Positions 1 to 6,501 of a DNA stretch of 19,172 nucleotides are shown here, one piece after another. Within the stretch, counting starts at the first letter, position 1, and the number at the start of each line of letters is the position of its first letter. The DNA comes from Bacteroidota bacterium (lineage in GTDB: Bacteria; Bacteroidota; Bacteroidia; Flavobacteriales_F; PHOS-HE28), in contig CAUJFM010000059.1 in the NCBI GenBank assembly GCA_963169595.1, positions 1-19,172 on the forward strand, read 5' to 3'. The translations under genes and the position numbers were made by a program. The notes under the pieces are model-generated. The model searched no databases. It was not told the DNA's origin and saw only the letters and a list, made by a program, of their open reading frames with translations.

Positions 1-1
1 G

Positions 2-442
2 TGCTCCGTGCTGGCCATTGCGGACATGACCCAGCCGAGCACGGCCAAGCGGCTCTACGTGATCGACCTGAAGAACAAGGCGCTGCTGCTGCGCACCTAC
101 GTGGCCCACGGCCAGGGTTCGGGTGAACTGCACTGCACCTCGTTCAGCAACCGCGAAGGCTCGCATGCCACCAGCAAGGGCCTGTACCGCGTGGGTTCAG
201 AGATCGTGAGCCCGAAGCACGGCCCTGCACTGCTCCTGCATGGCCTGGAGAAGGGGCTGAACGACCAGGCCCTGGCCCGTGAGGTGATCATCCACGGCGC
301 CGATTACGTGAGCGCCGGATTCATCGCCGAGCACGGCCGCCTGGGACGCAGCTGGGGCTGCCCGGCCGTGTCCCGTGCCGAAATGCCCCGGCTGATCGAA
401 CTGCTCGCCGACGGCAGTGCCCTGTACATCCACGGCCGGTAG
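2..442 (+). CDS. Murein L,D-transpeptidase catalytic domain protein (YkuD_2-like), 5' end cut off
   Basis: The reading frame is open from the first bases of the window to a TAG at 440-442, so this is the C-terminal 146 residues of a longer protein; no start codon can be assigned. The segment has the layout I know for the YkuD_2 family (PF13645): KRLYVIDL near the start, then AHGQGSG, SFSNREGSHATSKG, LHGLEKGLND, IIHGADYV and, near the end, GRLGRSWGCPAV. The His in IIHGAD and the Cys in WGCP are the expected catalytic pair of an L,D-transpeptidase fold. Such enzymes are thought to act on peptidoglycan in the periplasm; the exact substrate of this Bacteroidota family is not established to my knowledge. 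A second, unrelated L,D-transpeptidase follows 33 nt downstream on the same strand, so the two may be co-transcribed. The family usually has an N-terminal export signal, which would lie outside the window. Confidence 0.85.
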   Translation, partial: CSVLAIADMTQPSTAKRLYVIDLKNKALLLRTYVAHGQGSGELHCTSFSNREGSHATSKGLYRVGSEIVSPKHGPALLLHGLEKGLNDQALAREVIIHGADYVSAGFIAEHGRLGRSWGCPAVSRAEMPRLIELLADGSALYIHGR

Positions 443-475
443 CGTTCCGGTACGCTGTTGTTCCTTTGACGCGCC

Positions 476-2140
476 ATGCGTCATTTGCTGAGCCTTGCCT
501 TAGGAGGCACCCTGCTGCTCTCCGCCTGTTCGGAACAGGCGCCTCCCTCACCCACCGCGGAAGCGAAGGTGGCCGAACTGAACGCCGTGTTCGAGTCACC
601 GCAGGCCTATTCGGTCCGCCGGTTGACCCCGGAGGACATCACCCGCTTCCTGGCTGAACACCCCGAGTTCAAGTCCGATTCCGCGGACATCGCCGGGTTC
701 TATGCCCGTCGCGACCATCAGTATGCTTGGTTCGTACGCGATTCCCTTTCACAGTCCGCATCGAGCTTCCTGGCCCTGTTCAGTTCCGCTGATACGGCCT
801 TCCGTGAAGTGGCCGAGCTGCGAGACCGCCTGAGCTCCCTGCTGGCCAGCTCGCTACCGCCGGACAGCATGAGCGTGGCTTGCGACAGTTGCCGGCTGCA
901 GATGGAGCTGAACCTCACGGCCCAGTTCTTCCACTATGCGGCCAAGAAGTACGCGGGGCTGGCCCGGGACCCCAAGGCGCTGGACTGGTACATCCCCCGC
1001 CGGAAGAAGGACTTCAACCGGCTGCTCGATTCCCTCGTGGCCGGGCGGATGGACCTGCAACTGCTGGAACCCGTGCATCCGCAGTATGCCCGGCTGAAGA
1101 GCTGGTTGAAGCGCTACCACGACCTGGAAGGCGATACCGCCTGGACCGCCCTGTCGCTGGGCGATGTCCGCAAGATCGAGCCGGGCGGGGACCATCCCAT
1201 CCTGCCCGAGGTACGGCGCCGTCTGCTGTTGCTCGGCGACCTGGACAGCACCCGGTCCAAGGATGCTGGCACCGCCTACGATACCACGCTGGCGGCCGGC
1301 GTAAAGGTGTTCCAGTCCAGGCATGGGCTGCATCCGGACGGCGTGATCGGCCAAGGTTTCCTACGCACCATCAACGTGACCCCGGCCGAGCGGCTGCGCA
1401 CCCTGCTGGTGAACATGGAACGGCTGCGCTGGGTGCCCGATGAAGTGGCGCCGGACCAGCTGCTCGTCAACATCCCCGAGTTCAGGCTGCATGTGTACGA
1501 GGAAGGCCGCGTGGTGATGAGCATGGATGTGGTGGTGGGCACCACCGCCACGCGCACGGTGATCTTCAGCGACACCATGTCCACCATCGTGTTCAGCCCC
1601 ACCTGGACCGTGCCGATGAGCATCGTGCGCAGCGAGATCCTGCCGGCCATGGCCAAGGACCCGGGCTACCTGAAGCGGAAGAACATGGAGCGGATCGGTG
1701 GCAGCGCCAGCAACCCCATCATCCGCCAGAAGCCGGGGGCCAGCAACGCGCTCGGCCGGGTGAAGTTCCTGTTCCCGAACAGCTACAGCATCTACCTGCA
1801 TGACACGCCCTCGAAGAGCCTGTTCAGCCGCGAGCAACGCGCCTTCAGCCATGGCTGCATCCGTGTGAGCAAGCCGCGCGACCTGGCCGAGTACCTGCTC
1901 CGCAACGACAGCACTTGGACACCTGAGAAGATCGGCAAGGCGATGATGAGCGGCAAGGAGACCTTCGTGAAGCTGAAGGAACGGCGCCCGGTGACCATCG
2001 GCTATTTCACGGCGTGGGAGGACGCTGAGGGCCGTCTGCAGTTCCGCGAGGATGTCTACGGGCTGGATCAGCGGCTGGCCGACGAGCTGTTCACCCCACC
2101 CACCCCGGTGGAGGTGCCCCTCACCTCGTCGCTGCCGTAG
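476..2140 (+). CDS. L,D-transpeptidase lipoprotein, YcbB/LdtD-like
   Basis: A 554-residue enzyme that should cross-link or edit peptidoglycan by L,D-transpeptidation. It starts with MRHLLSLALGGTLLLSAC, a lipoprotein signal with lipobox LSAC and lipidated Cys18, so it is likely anchored to an envelope membrane. Residues about 60-260 fit the helical scaffold domain of YcbB-type enzymes. A peptidoglycan-binding PG_binding_1 repeat lies around 265-300 (FQSRHGLHPDGVIGQGFL). The YkuD catalytic domain spans about 330-480, with His442 in YLHDTPSKSLF and the SHGCIRV motif carrying Cys461. Length and domain order match the family. The ATG at 476 is chosen because the lipoprotein signal begins there. 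Its last 20 nt overlap, tail to tail, with the convergent membrane protein gene. A TTCCTTTG at 461-468 is one base off the Bacteroidota -7 element and could be a promoter, but read-through from the preceding transpeptidase gene is equally possible. Confidence 0.93.
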   Translation: MRHLLSLALGGTLLLSACSEQAPPSPTAEAKVAELNAVFESPQAYSVRRLTPEDITRFLAEHPEFKSDSADIAGFYARRDHQYAWFVRDSLSQSASSFLALFSSADTAFREVAELRDRLSSLLASSLPPDSMSVACDSCRLQMELNLTAQFFHYAAKKYAGLARDPKALDWYIPRRKKDFNRLLDSLVAGRMDLQLLEPVHPQYARLKSWLKRYHDLEGDTAWTALSLGDVRKIEPGGDHPILPEVRRRLLLLGDLDSTRSKDAGTAYDTTLAAGVKVFQSRHGLHPDGVIGQGFLRTINVTPAERLRTLLVNMERLRWVPDEVAPDQLLVNIPEFRLHVYEEGRVVMSMDVVVGTTATRTVIFSDTMSTIVFSPTWTVPMSIVRSEILPAMAKDPGYLKRKNMERIGGSASNPIIRQKPGASNALGRVKFLFPNSYSIYLHDTPSKSLFSREQRAFSHGCIRVSKPRDLAEYLLRNDSTWTPEKIGKAMMSGKETFVKLKERRPVTIGYFTAWEDAEGRLQFREDVYGLDQRLADELFTPPTPVEVPLTSSLP

Positions 2141-3536
2141 GTTCCCCCACGTACAGCTTCAGGTCACCGCCGAAATAGCGCACCAGGCTGCTGTTGCCCC
2201 AGTGCTCCGGGTCCGGACCCGCGTCCAGGATGCGCAGGCTGCGCGGCATGGGCTGTATCGCGGAAAGGTGCAGTTCCTTTTCCCCGCTGGCGATCGCCTG
2301 TTGGATGGCGCCGTAGCGTTCCATCACGCCCGCATCGAAGTGGGCCAAGCGGCCATCGAGCAGGTCCATGCCCACGCGTCGGCCCGATCCCACCAGGAAC
2401 AAAGCGCCGACGAACAAGGCCCAGGTCCACCGTTGCATGCGCTGTGAACCGAGGTGGCCGATCACGTCCGCCCAACGCGCGCGCCGCAGGGCCATGGAAA
2501 GGAAGAGCAACCAGCCGGGCAGGAAAACGAAGCAGGCCACGTTCACCGTGCGGTGCTGGCCCAGGATCCCGGTGGCCCAGTACGGCAGCGCCATCAGCAA
2601 CCACACCAGTCCTACGAGCACGGCCAGCACCCACCAAACCGGCAGGTTCCAGCGCAGGGTGAGGCTGAGCCTTCGGTCCAGGGTCACCCACAGCACCGAG
2701 GCCATCAGCAGGGCCGGCTCGGTGACCCAGGTGGCGATAAAGCGTGCCGTCTGCAACCCGCCCCAGAACACGGTATGCAGGACCTGGCCCCGCTCCGGAA
2801 AGTGCTCGGCACGCACCGCATTGCCGGGGGCCATCGCCATGAACAAGGCGAGCCCGATCGACAGGGCGACGAAGAAGATGGGCACGGCACGCGTCATCCC
2901 CCCCGTGCGCCACATGGCCAGGAGCACACCCGCATGGAGCAGGACCACGAGCACGGCATGGGTCTCGCTGCATCCCGCGCTGAAAACGGCAAGGACCAAC
3001 GCGGCCGCGAGCAGACCGATCCGCTGCACCCCTTCAGCGCCGCGCGACAGGCGCACCCAGCAGGCCGCCAGGAACAGCAGCAGGGCGCTGGGTAACTGGT
3101 AGCTCACCGCGCCGGTGTACCAGTAGATGCCTTCACCCAGGTCGGGCATCACCTGTAGGTAGAGCAGGAGGAAGACCGTTGCGGAAAGCGCACCCTGGCC
3201 CCGCGTGGCGCGATCCGCGAACAGGGCCCGCCAAAGCACCAAGGCCCCCAGCCAGGTGAGGCCCAGCAACACCAGCGGCACCGCACGGTATACCATCAGG
3301 CCCGTGTCTAGCCCCAGCTGCATGGGGTTACGCAGCACCAGGATGTTCGATGCCCAGCGGCCGTTCCACGAATGGTGCTCATGCACCAGTCGGTCCAGCA
3401 AGGGCATCTCGCCACCGGCCACGGTGTAGCTCCAATCGTCGGCGAAGGGATGCACATGCAGCGCCACCAGCACGAAGCGGAGTAGCGCAACCAGCAGCGA
3501 CAGGACGAGCAGGATATGGGCGGTGCGCGGCGTCAT
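2121..3536 (-). CDS. Polytopic membrane protein, DUF6056-like, possible GT-C type glycosyltransferase
   Basis: About 471 residues, mostly hydrophobic, with many membrane segments (first one right after MTPRTAHILLVLSLLVALL). After the first segment comes HPFADDWSYTV and then SWNGRWASN. This acidic DD pair in the first outside loop, followed by an N-G-R motif, is what I recall for the DUF6056 family, and is reminiscent of GT-C glycosyltransferases that take sugars from polyprenyl-phosphate donors. Assignment to DUF6056 is from memory of the motif; activity is inference. The gene lies directly downstream of a GtrB/DPM1-like glycosyltransferase on the same strand, which would supply such a donor. 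I chose ATG at 3536 (gap of 16 nt). A GTG at 3560 would add eight residues and overlap the upstream stop. The 3' end overlaps the convergent transpeptidase gene by 20 nt. Confidence 0.8.
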   Translation of the reverse strand: MTPRTAHILLVLSLLVALLRFVLVALHVHPFADDWSYTVAGGEMPLLDRLVHEHHSWNGRWASNILVLRNPMQLGLDTGLMVYRAVPLVLLGLTWLGALVLWRALFADRATRGQGALSATVFLLLYLQVMPDLGEGIYWYTGAVSYQLPSALLLFLAACWVRLSRGAEGVQRIGLLAAALVLAVFSAGCSETHAVLVVLLHAGVLLAMWRTGGMTRAVPIFFVALSIGLALFMAMAPGNAVRAEHFPERGQVLHTVFWGGLQTARFIATWVTEPALLMASVLWVTLDRRLSLTLRWNLPVWWVLAVLVGLVWLLMALPYWATGILGQHRTVNVACFVFLPGWLLFLSMALRRARWADVIGHLGSQRMQRWTWALFVGALFLVGSGRRVGMDLLDGRLAHFDAGVMERYGAIQQAIASGEKELHLSAIQPMPRSLRILDAGPDPEHWGNSSLVRYFGGDLKLYVGEPTAATR

Positions 3537-3552
3537 GGCGACGGGCGCTGGG

Positions 3553-4509
3553 TCAAACACCGATGCGGTCCTTCACCCGGTAGTGGTTGCGCTCGGGTGC
3601 ATTGCGGTGCACCAGCTCGGCCACGAAGCCCATGGTGAAGAGCTGCACACCGATCACCATGGCCGTGAGGGCCACGAAGAAGAGACCCTGGTCCGACACA
3701 CGCGGGGCCGCCTGATGCAGCACGTACACGTGCCAGAGCTTCTCGCCCACCACCCAGGTGGCGGAGAGCAGGCCCACCATGAACATGAAGGTGCCCACGG
3801 CCCCGAAGAAGTGCATCGGCTTGCGACCGAAGCGGAACACGAAGGTGATGGTGAGCAGGTCGAGGAAGCCGTTGATGAAGCGGTCGAAGCCGAACTTGGT
3901 GCGGCCGAACTTGCGCGGATGGTGCTTCACCACCTTCTCGCCGATCTTGCGGAAGCCCTCCTTCTTGGCGATGAAGGGGATGTAGCGGTGCATCTCCCCA
4001 TAGACCTCGATGCTCTTCACCACCTCGTGGCGGTAGGCCTTCAGCCCACAGTTGAAATCGTGCAGCATCACACCGCTCACCCGCCGGGTGGTCCAGTTGA
4101 AGAGCTTGGTGGGCAGCGTCTTGGAGAGCGGGTCGTAGCGCTTCTTCTTCCAGCCGCTCACCAGGTCGAAGCCTTGCTCGCGGATCATCCGGTACAGCTC
4201 GGGCACCTCGTCCGGGTCGTCCTGCAGGTCGGCGTCCATGGTGATGACCACCGCGCCTTGTGCGGCCTTGAAGCCTTCGTTCAGCGCGGGGCTCTTGCCG
4301 TAGTTGCGCCCGAACCGGATGCCCTTCACCCGGCCGTCCGCGGCACAGAGGCCTTCGATCACCGCCCAGGACCCATCGGTGCTGCCATCGTCCACCAGGA
4401 TCACCTCGTACCGCACGCCCATGCCCCCAAGCACCTGATGGAGCCGCTCCAGCAGATGGGGCAGCGACTCGTGCTCATTGAACAGGGGAACGACGATGGA
4501 GAGGTCCAT
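3553..4509 (-). CDS. Family 2 glycosyltransferase with two C-terminal membrane helices (GtrB/DPM1-like)
   Basis: A 318-residue GT-A fold enzyme expected to transfer a sugar from a nucleotide donor to polyprenyl phosphate at the inner face of the cytoplasmic membrane. Visible motifs: VVPLFNEHESL at the N-terminus, VDDGSTDGS at residues 39-47, the metal-binding MDADLQDDPDE at 91-101, and CGLKAYR near 154-160 in the acceptor region. Two hydrophobic segments at about 233-255 and 275-298 form the membrane anchor typical of GtrB/DPM1-type enzymes. Length is normal for the family. The gene is first in a two-gene unit with the DUF6056-like protein 16 nt downstream. The ATG at 4509 begins directly with the first beta strand of the fold. 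A TAATCTTG (4514-4521, minus strand) just before the start is one base off the -7 consensus. Which sugar it uses cannot be read from sequence. Confidence 0.92.
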   Translation of the reverse strand: MDLSIVVPLFNEHESLPHLLERLHQVLGGMGVRYEVILVDDGSTDGSWAVIEGLCAADGRVKGIRFGRNYGKSPALNEGFKAAQGAVVITMDADLQDDPDEVPELYRMIREQGFDLVSGWKKKRYDPLSKTLPTKLFNWTTRRVSGVMLHDFNCGLKAYRHEVVKSIEVYGEMHRYIPFIAKKEGFRKIGEKVVKHHPRKFGRTKFGFDRFINGFLDLLTITFVFRFGRKPMHFFGAVGTFMFMVGLLSATWVVGEKLWHVYVLHQAAPRVSDQGLFFVALTAMVIGVQLFTMGFVAELVHRNAPERNHYRVKDRIGV

Positions 4510-4553
4510 GCTGCAAGATTACGCCTCCTCCTCGCTAGAACGCATGGAGTTCC

Positions 4554-4561
4554 TACCTTTG
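4554..4561 (+). promoter_or_regulatory. -7 promoter element of the SRP RNA gene
   Basis: TACCTTTG is an exact match to the Bacteroidota -7 consensus TAnnTTTG and ends 3 nt before the first paired base of the SRP RNA. This places the expected start of transcription at about 4565. No clear -33 TTG is visible upstream. Confidence 0.6.
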
Positions 4562-4564
4562 TGC

Positions 4565-4664
4565 GGGGCAAGTCCTGTACGACCAGCTCCCGCTGAATCC
4601 CCCAGGTCCGGAAGGAAGCAAGGGTAGGCGGTTGATGCGGTGCGATGCGGGTCGCTTGCCCCAC
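4565..4664 (+). ncRNA. ffs: Small bacterial signal recognition particle RNA (4.5S-type)
   Basis: The RNA component of SRP, which binds Ffh and targets ribosomes making membrane proteins to FtsY. The near-invariant domain IV core AGGTCCGGAAGGAAGCA is at 4604-4620, with the GGAA tetraloop at 4610-4613. The ends pair exactly: GGGGCAAG (4565-4572) with CTTGCCCC (4655-4662). The resulting RNA of about 100 nt is a single hairpin without an Alu domain, as in most Gram-negative bacteria. It has its own -7 element just upstream and a run of seven T directly after the closing stem, so it looks like a self-contained transcription unit. The divergent glycosyltransferase gene starts about 55 nt upstream and a dehydrogenase gene starts about 70 nt downstream. 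Any protein reading frame across this interval is incidental. Confidence 0.93.
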
Positions 4665-4671
4665 TTTTTTT
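4655..4671 (+). terminator. Intrinsic terminator formed by the 3' end of the SRP RNA
   Basis: The 3' strand of the GC-rich closing stem (CTTGCCCC, 4655-4662) is followed after two bases by seven consecutive T (4665-4671). The stem itself is made by pairing with 4565-4572, so the mature RNA helix doubles as the terminator hairpin. Confidence 0.7.
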
Positions 4672-4721
4672 GCCCATTTTTTCGTGCACCAGTCGCCCTG
4701 AAGGATCTCCATCCGGGGCGC

Positions 4722-4729
4722 TACCTTTC
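4722..4729 (+). promoter_or_regulatory. Possible -7 promoter element of the SDR gene
   Basis: TACCTTTC differs from TAnnTTTG at the last base only and ends 4 nt before the ATG of the dehydrogenase. If used, the transcript would be leaderless or start inside the first codons. Because the SRP RNA terminator lies just upstream, the dehydrogenase needs a promoter of its own somewhere in 4672-4733, and this is the best candidate I see. Confidence 0.35.
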
Positions 4730-4733
4730 CGGC

Positions 4734-5543
4734 ATGGCGGAATTTGTGAAGGTGGTCCTGGTCACTGGCGGGTCCAGCGGACTGGGCAAGAGCATCTGCG
4801 AACGGCTTTCGGCCCTGGGCCACAAGGTCTACGGCACCAGCCGCAAGGCGAACGGCGTGGAACCGGTGGGCAGCCACCACCTGCTGGCCATGGACGTGAC
4901 CGATGCACACAGCGTACAGACCGCGGTGGACGAGGTGCTGCGGCGCGAGGGCCGGATCGATGTGGTGGTGAACAATGCCGGCCTGGGCATCCAGGGCGCA
5001 GTGGAGGACATCACGCCCGAGCTCGCGCAGCGGCTGTTCGACACCAACGTGCTGGGGCCCCACCGGGTGTGCCGGGCCGTGCTTCCCGCCATGCGGTCCC
5101 AACAGCGGGGCCTCATCATCAACATCAGCAGCATCGCGGCCAATTTCGGGCTGCCCTACCGCGGCTTCTACAGCGCCAGCAAAGCCGCGTTGGACCGGCT
5201 GAGCGAGGCCCTGAGCACGGAGGTGGACCGCTTCGGCATCACGGTGGTCACCGTGCAGCCCGGCGAGTTCAACACCAACATCGCCACCGCACGGCTCCGC
5301 CCCGAGGTGATCAGCGAGGCGCACCGCCCCGGCTACGAGAAGGCCATGGCCGTGCTCGGCGGAAGCATGCACTACAGCCGCGACCCTGATGAACTGGCGC
5401 GGGTGGTGGCCCGCATCATCGCCTCCCCCAAGCCTGCCACGGTGTACCGCGTGGCGCAGGGGGTGCAGAAGATGAGCGTGCTGCTGAAGAAGGTGCTGCC
5501 CGGACGACTATTCGAACGGATGGTGCGCAAGCACTACGAATGA
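4734..5543 (+). CDS. Short-chain dehydrogenase/reductase
   Basis: A 269-residue classical SDR, an NAD(P)-dependent oxidoreductase of the Rossmann fold; the substrate is not evident. The coenzyme-binding TGGSSGLGKS is at residues 11-20, NNAGLG at 80-85, and the catalytic set Ser132 or Ser133 (NISSIA), Tyr146 and Lys150 (YSASK) is complete. VQPGEFNTNI follows around 175-183. A Ser-Arg-Lys at 36-38 after the second strand suggests NADP(H) rather than NADH, as inference. The frame is open upstream to 4632 but that part lies in the SRP RNA; the ATG at 4734 puts the first beta strand (VKVVLVTGG) right at the N-terminus, as in the family. The bestrophin gene begins 7 nt after the stop, so the two probably form an operon. 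No functional link between them is obvious. Confidence 0.92.
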   Translation: MAEFVKVVLVTGGSSGLGKSICERLSALGHKVYGTSRKANGVEPVGSHHLLAMDVTDAHSVQTAVDEVLRREGRIDVVVNNAGLGIQGAVEDITPELAQRLFDTNVLGPHRVCRAVLPAMRSQQRGLIINISSIAANFGLPYRGFYSASKAALDRLSEALSTEVDRFGITVVTVQPGEFNTNIATARLRPEVISEAHRPGYEKAMAVLGGSMHYSRDPDELARVVARIIASPKPATVYRVAQGVQKMSVLLKKVLPGRLFERMVRKHYE

Positions 5544-5550
5544 GCCTGGC

Positions 5551-6426
5551 ATGACGACCTACGACCCGAGCAACTGGTTCAAGGCGCTGGCCATCCACCG
5601 GTCGGATACCTTCCGCAAGCTCTGGCCCTGGCTGCTGCTGCTGGGTCTCTACACCGCCACGGTGGGCTATGTGGAAGTGCAGTACCTGCACCTGAACAAG
5701 ACCAGCTTCGTCAGCAACCTGCCCGTGATGCACAGCCTGCTGGGCTTCGCGATCAGCATGCTGCTGGTGTTCCGCACCAACACGGCCTACGACCGCTGGT
5801 GGGAAGGCCGCCGGCTGTGGGGACAGCTGGTGAACGTGAGCCGCAACCTCGCGATCAAGGTGGCGGCCTACCTGCCGGAGGACGCCGGCACCCGCACCTT
5901 CCACGCACGGCTCATCGGCATCTTTGCCACGGAACTGAGGCTGCACCTGCTGTCGGAGCGCACCCGGCTGGAACTGGACGGCGGCTCCCATCCGGAGATC
6001 CCCGACTTCGACCGCAGCAAGCACGTGCCCGCCCAGGTGGCCGCGTTGATGCACCACCGGGCCATGCGCCTGTACCGCGATGGGCACATCTCGGGCGAGC
6101 AGCTGCTGGCGCTCAATAGCGACCTCGTGCAGTTCATGGACATCTGCGGCGCCTGTGAACGGATCAAGAACACGCCGATCCCCTGGTCGTACAGCAGCTT
6201 CATCAAGAAATTCATCGTGATCTACGTGGCCACGCTGCCTTTCGGCTTCGTGTTCACGCTGGGCTACATCGCCGTGCCCGTGGTGATGTTCATCTTCTAT
6301 GTGCTCGCCAGCCTGGAGCTGATCGCCGAGGAGATCGAGGACCCCTTCGGCAAGGATGTGAACGACCTGCCCATGGACCGCCTGGCGATGACCATCACGC
6401 GGAACGCGGAGGAGATCCTGGCCTGA
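5551..6426 (+). CDS. Bestrophin family ion channel (UPF0187/RFP-TM type)
   Basis: A 291-residue integral membrane protein of the bacterial bestrophin family, which forms pentameric ion channels in the cytoplasmic membrane. The hallmark RTNTAYDRWWEGRRLWG is seen at about residues 74-90, right after the second membrane segment. Further hydrophobic segments are near 25-45, 55-73, 220-240 and 245-265. The stretch CGACERIKNTPIPWSYSSF precedes the third segment, as in other family members. Length is normal. Bacterial bestrophins studied so far conduct cations, unlike the animal chloride channels, so ion choice should not be assumed. The ATG at 5551 is 7 nt after the dehydrogenase stop, which suggests co-transcription. 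The gene ends ahead of a strong hairpin shared with the convergent rpsA. Confidence 0.92.
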   Translation: MTTYDPSNWFKALAIHRSDTFRKLWPWLLLLGLYTATVGYVEVQYLHLNKTSFVSNLPVMHSLLGFAISMLLVFRTNTAYDRWWEGRRLWGQLVNVSRNLAIKVAAYLPEDAGTRTFHARLIGIFATELRLHLLSERTRLELDGGSHPEIPDFDRSKHVPAQVAALMHHRAMRLYRDGHISGEQLLALNSDLVQFMDICGACERIKNTPIPWSYSSFIKKFIVIYVATLPFGFVFTLGYIAVPVVMFIFYVLASLELIAEEIEDPFGKDVNDLPMDRLAMTITRNAEEILA

Positions 6427-6444
6427 ACGAACGCCTGAAAAGCC

Positions 6445-6480
6445 GAAGCCCGGTCCCCGCATGTGCGGTGACCGGGCTTC
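6445..6480. terminator. Bidirectional hairpin terminator between bestrophin gene and rpsA
   Basis: A perfect 11-bp inverted repeat, GAAGCCCGGTC (6445-6455) and GACCGGGCTTC (6470-6480), encloses a further 4-bp stem CCGC/GCGG with loop ATGT (6461-6464). It lies between two converging stop codons (6426 and 6502). On the minus strand it is followed by GGCTTTTC, a short T tract that suits termination of rpsA. On the plus strand the downstream T content is weak. Confidence 0.75.
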
Positions 6481-6501
6481 CTGCTTCTTGGGAATGGTGC
6501 C

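Noticed and set aside
4632..4733. N-terminal extension of the dehydrogenase into the SRP RNA
   Set aside because: The extra residues are not part of the SDR fold, begin inside a structured RNA and cross its terminator.
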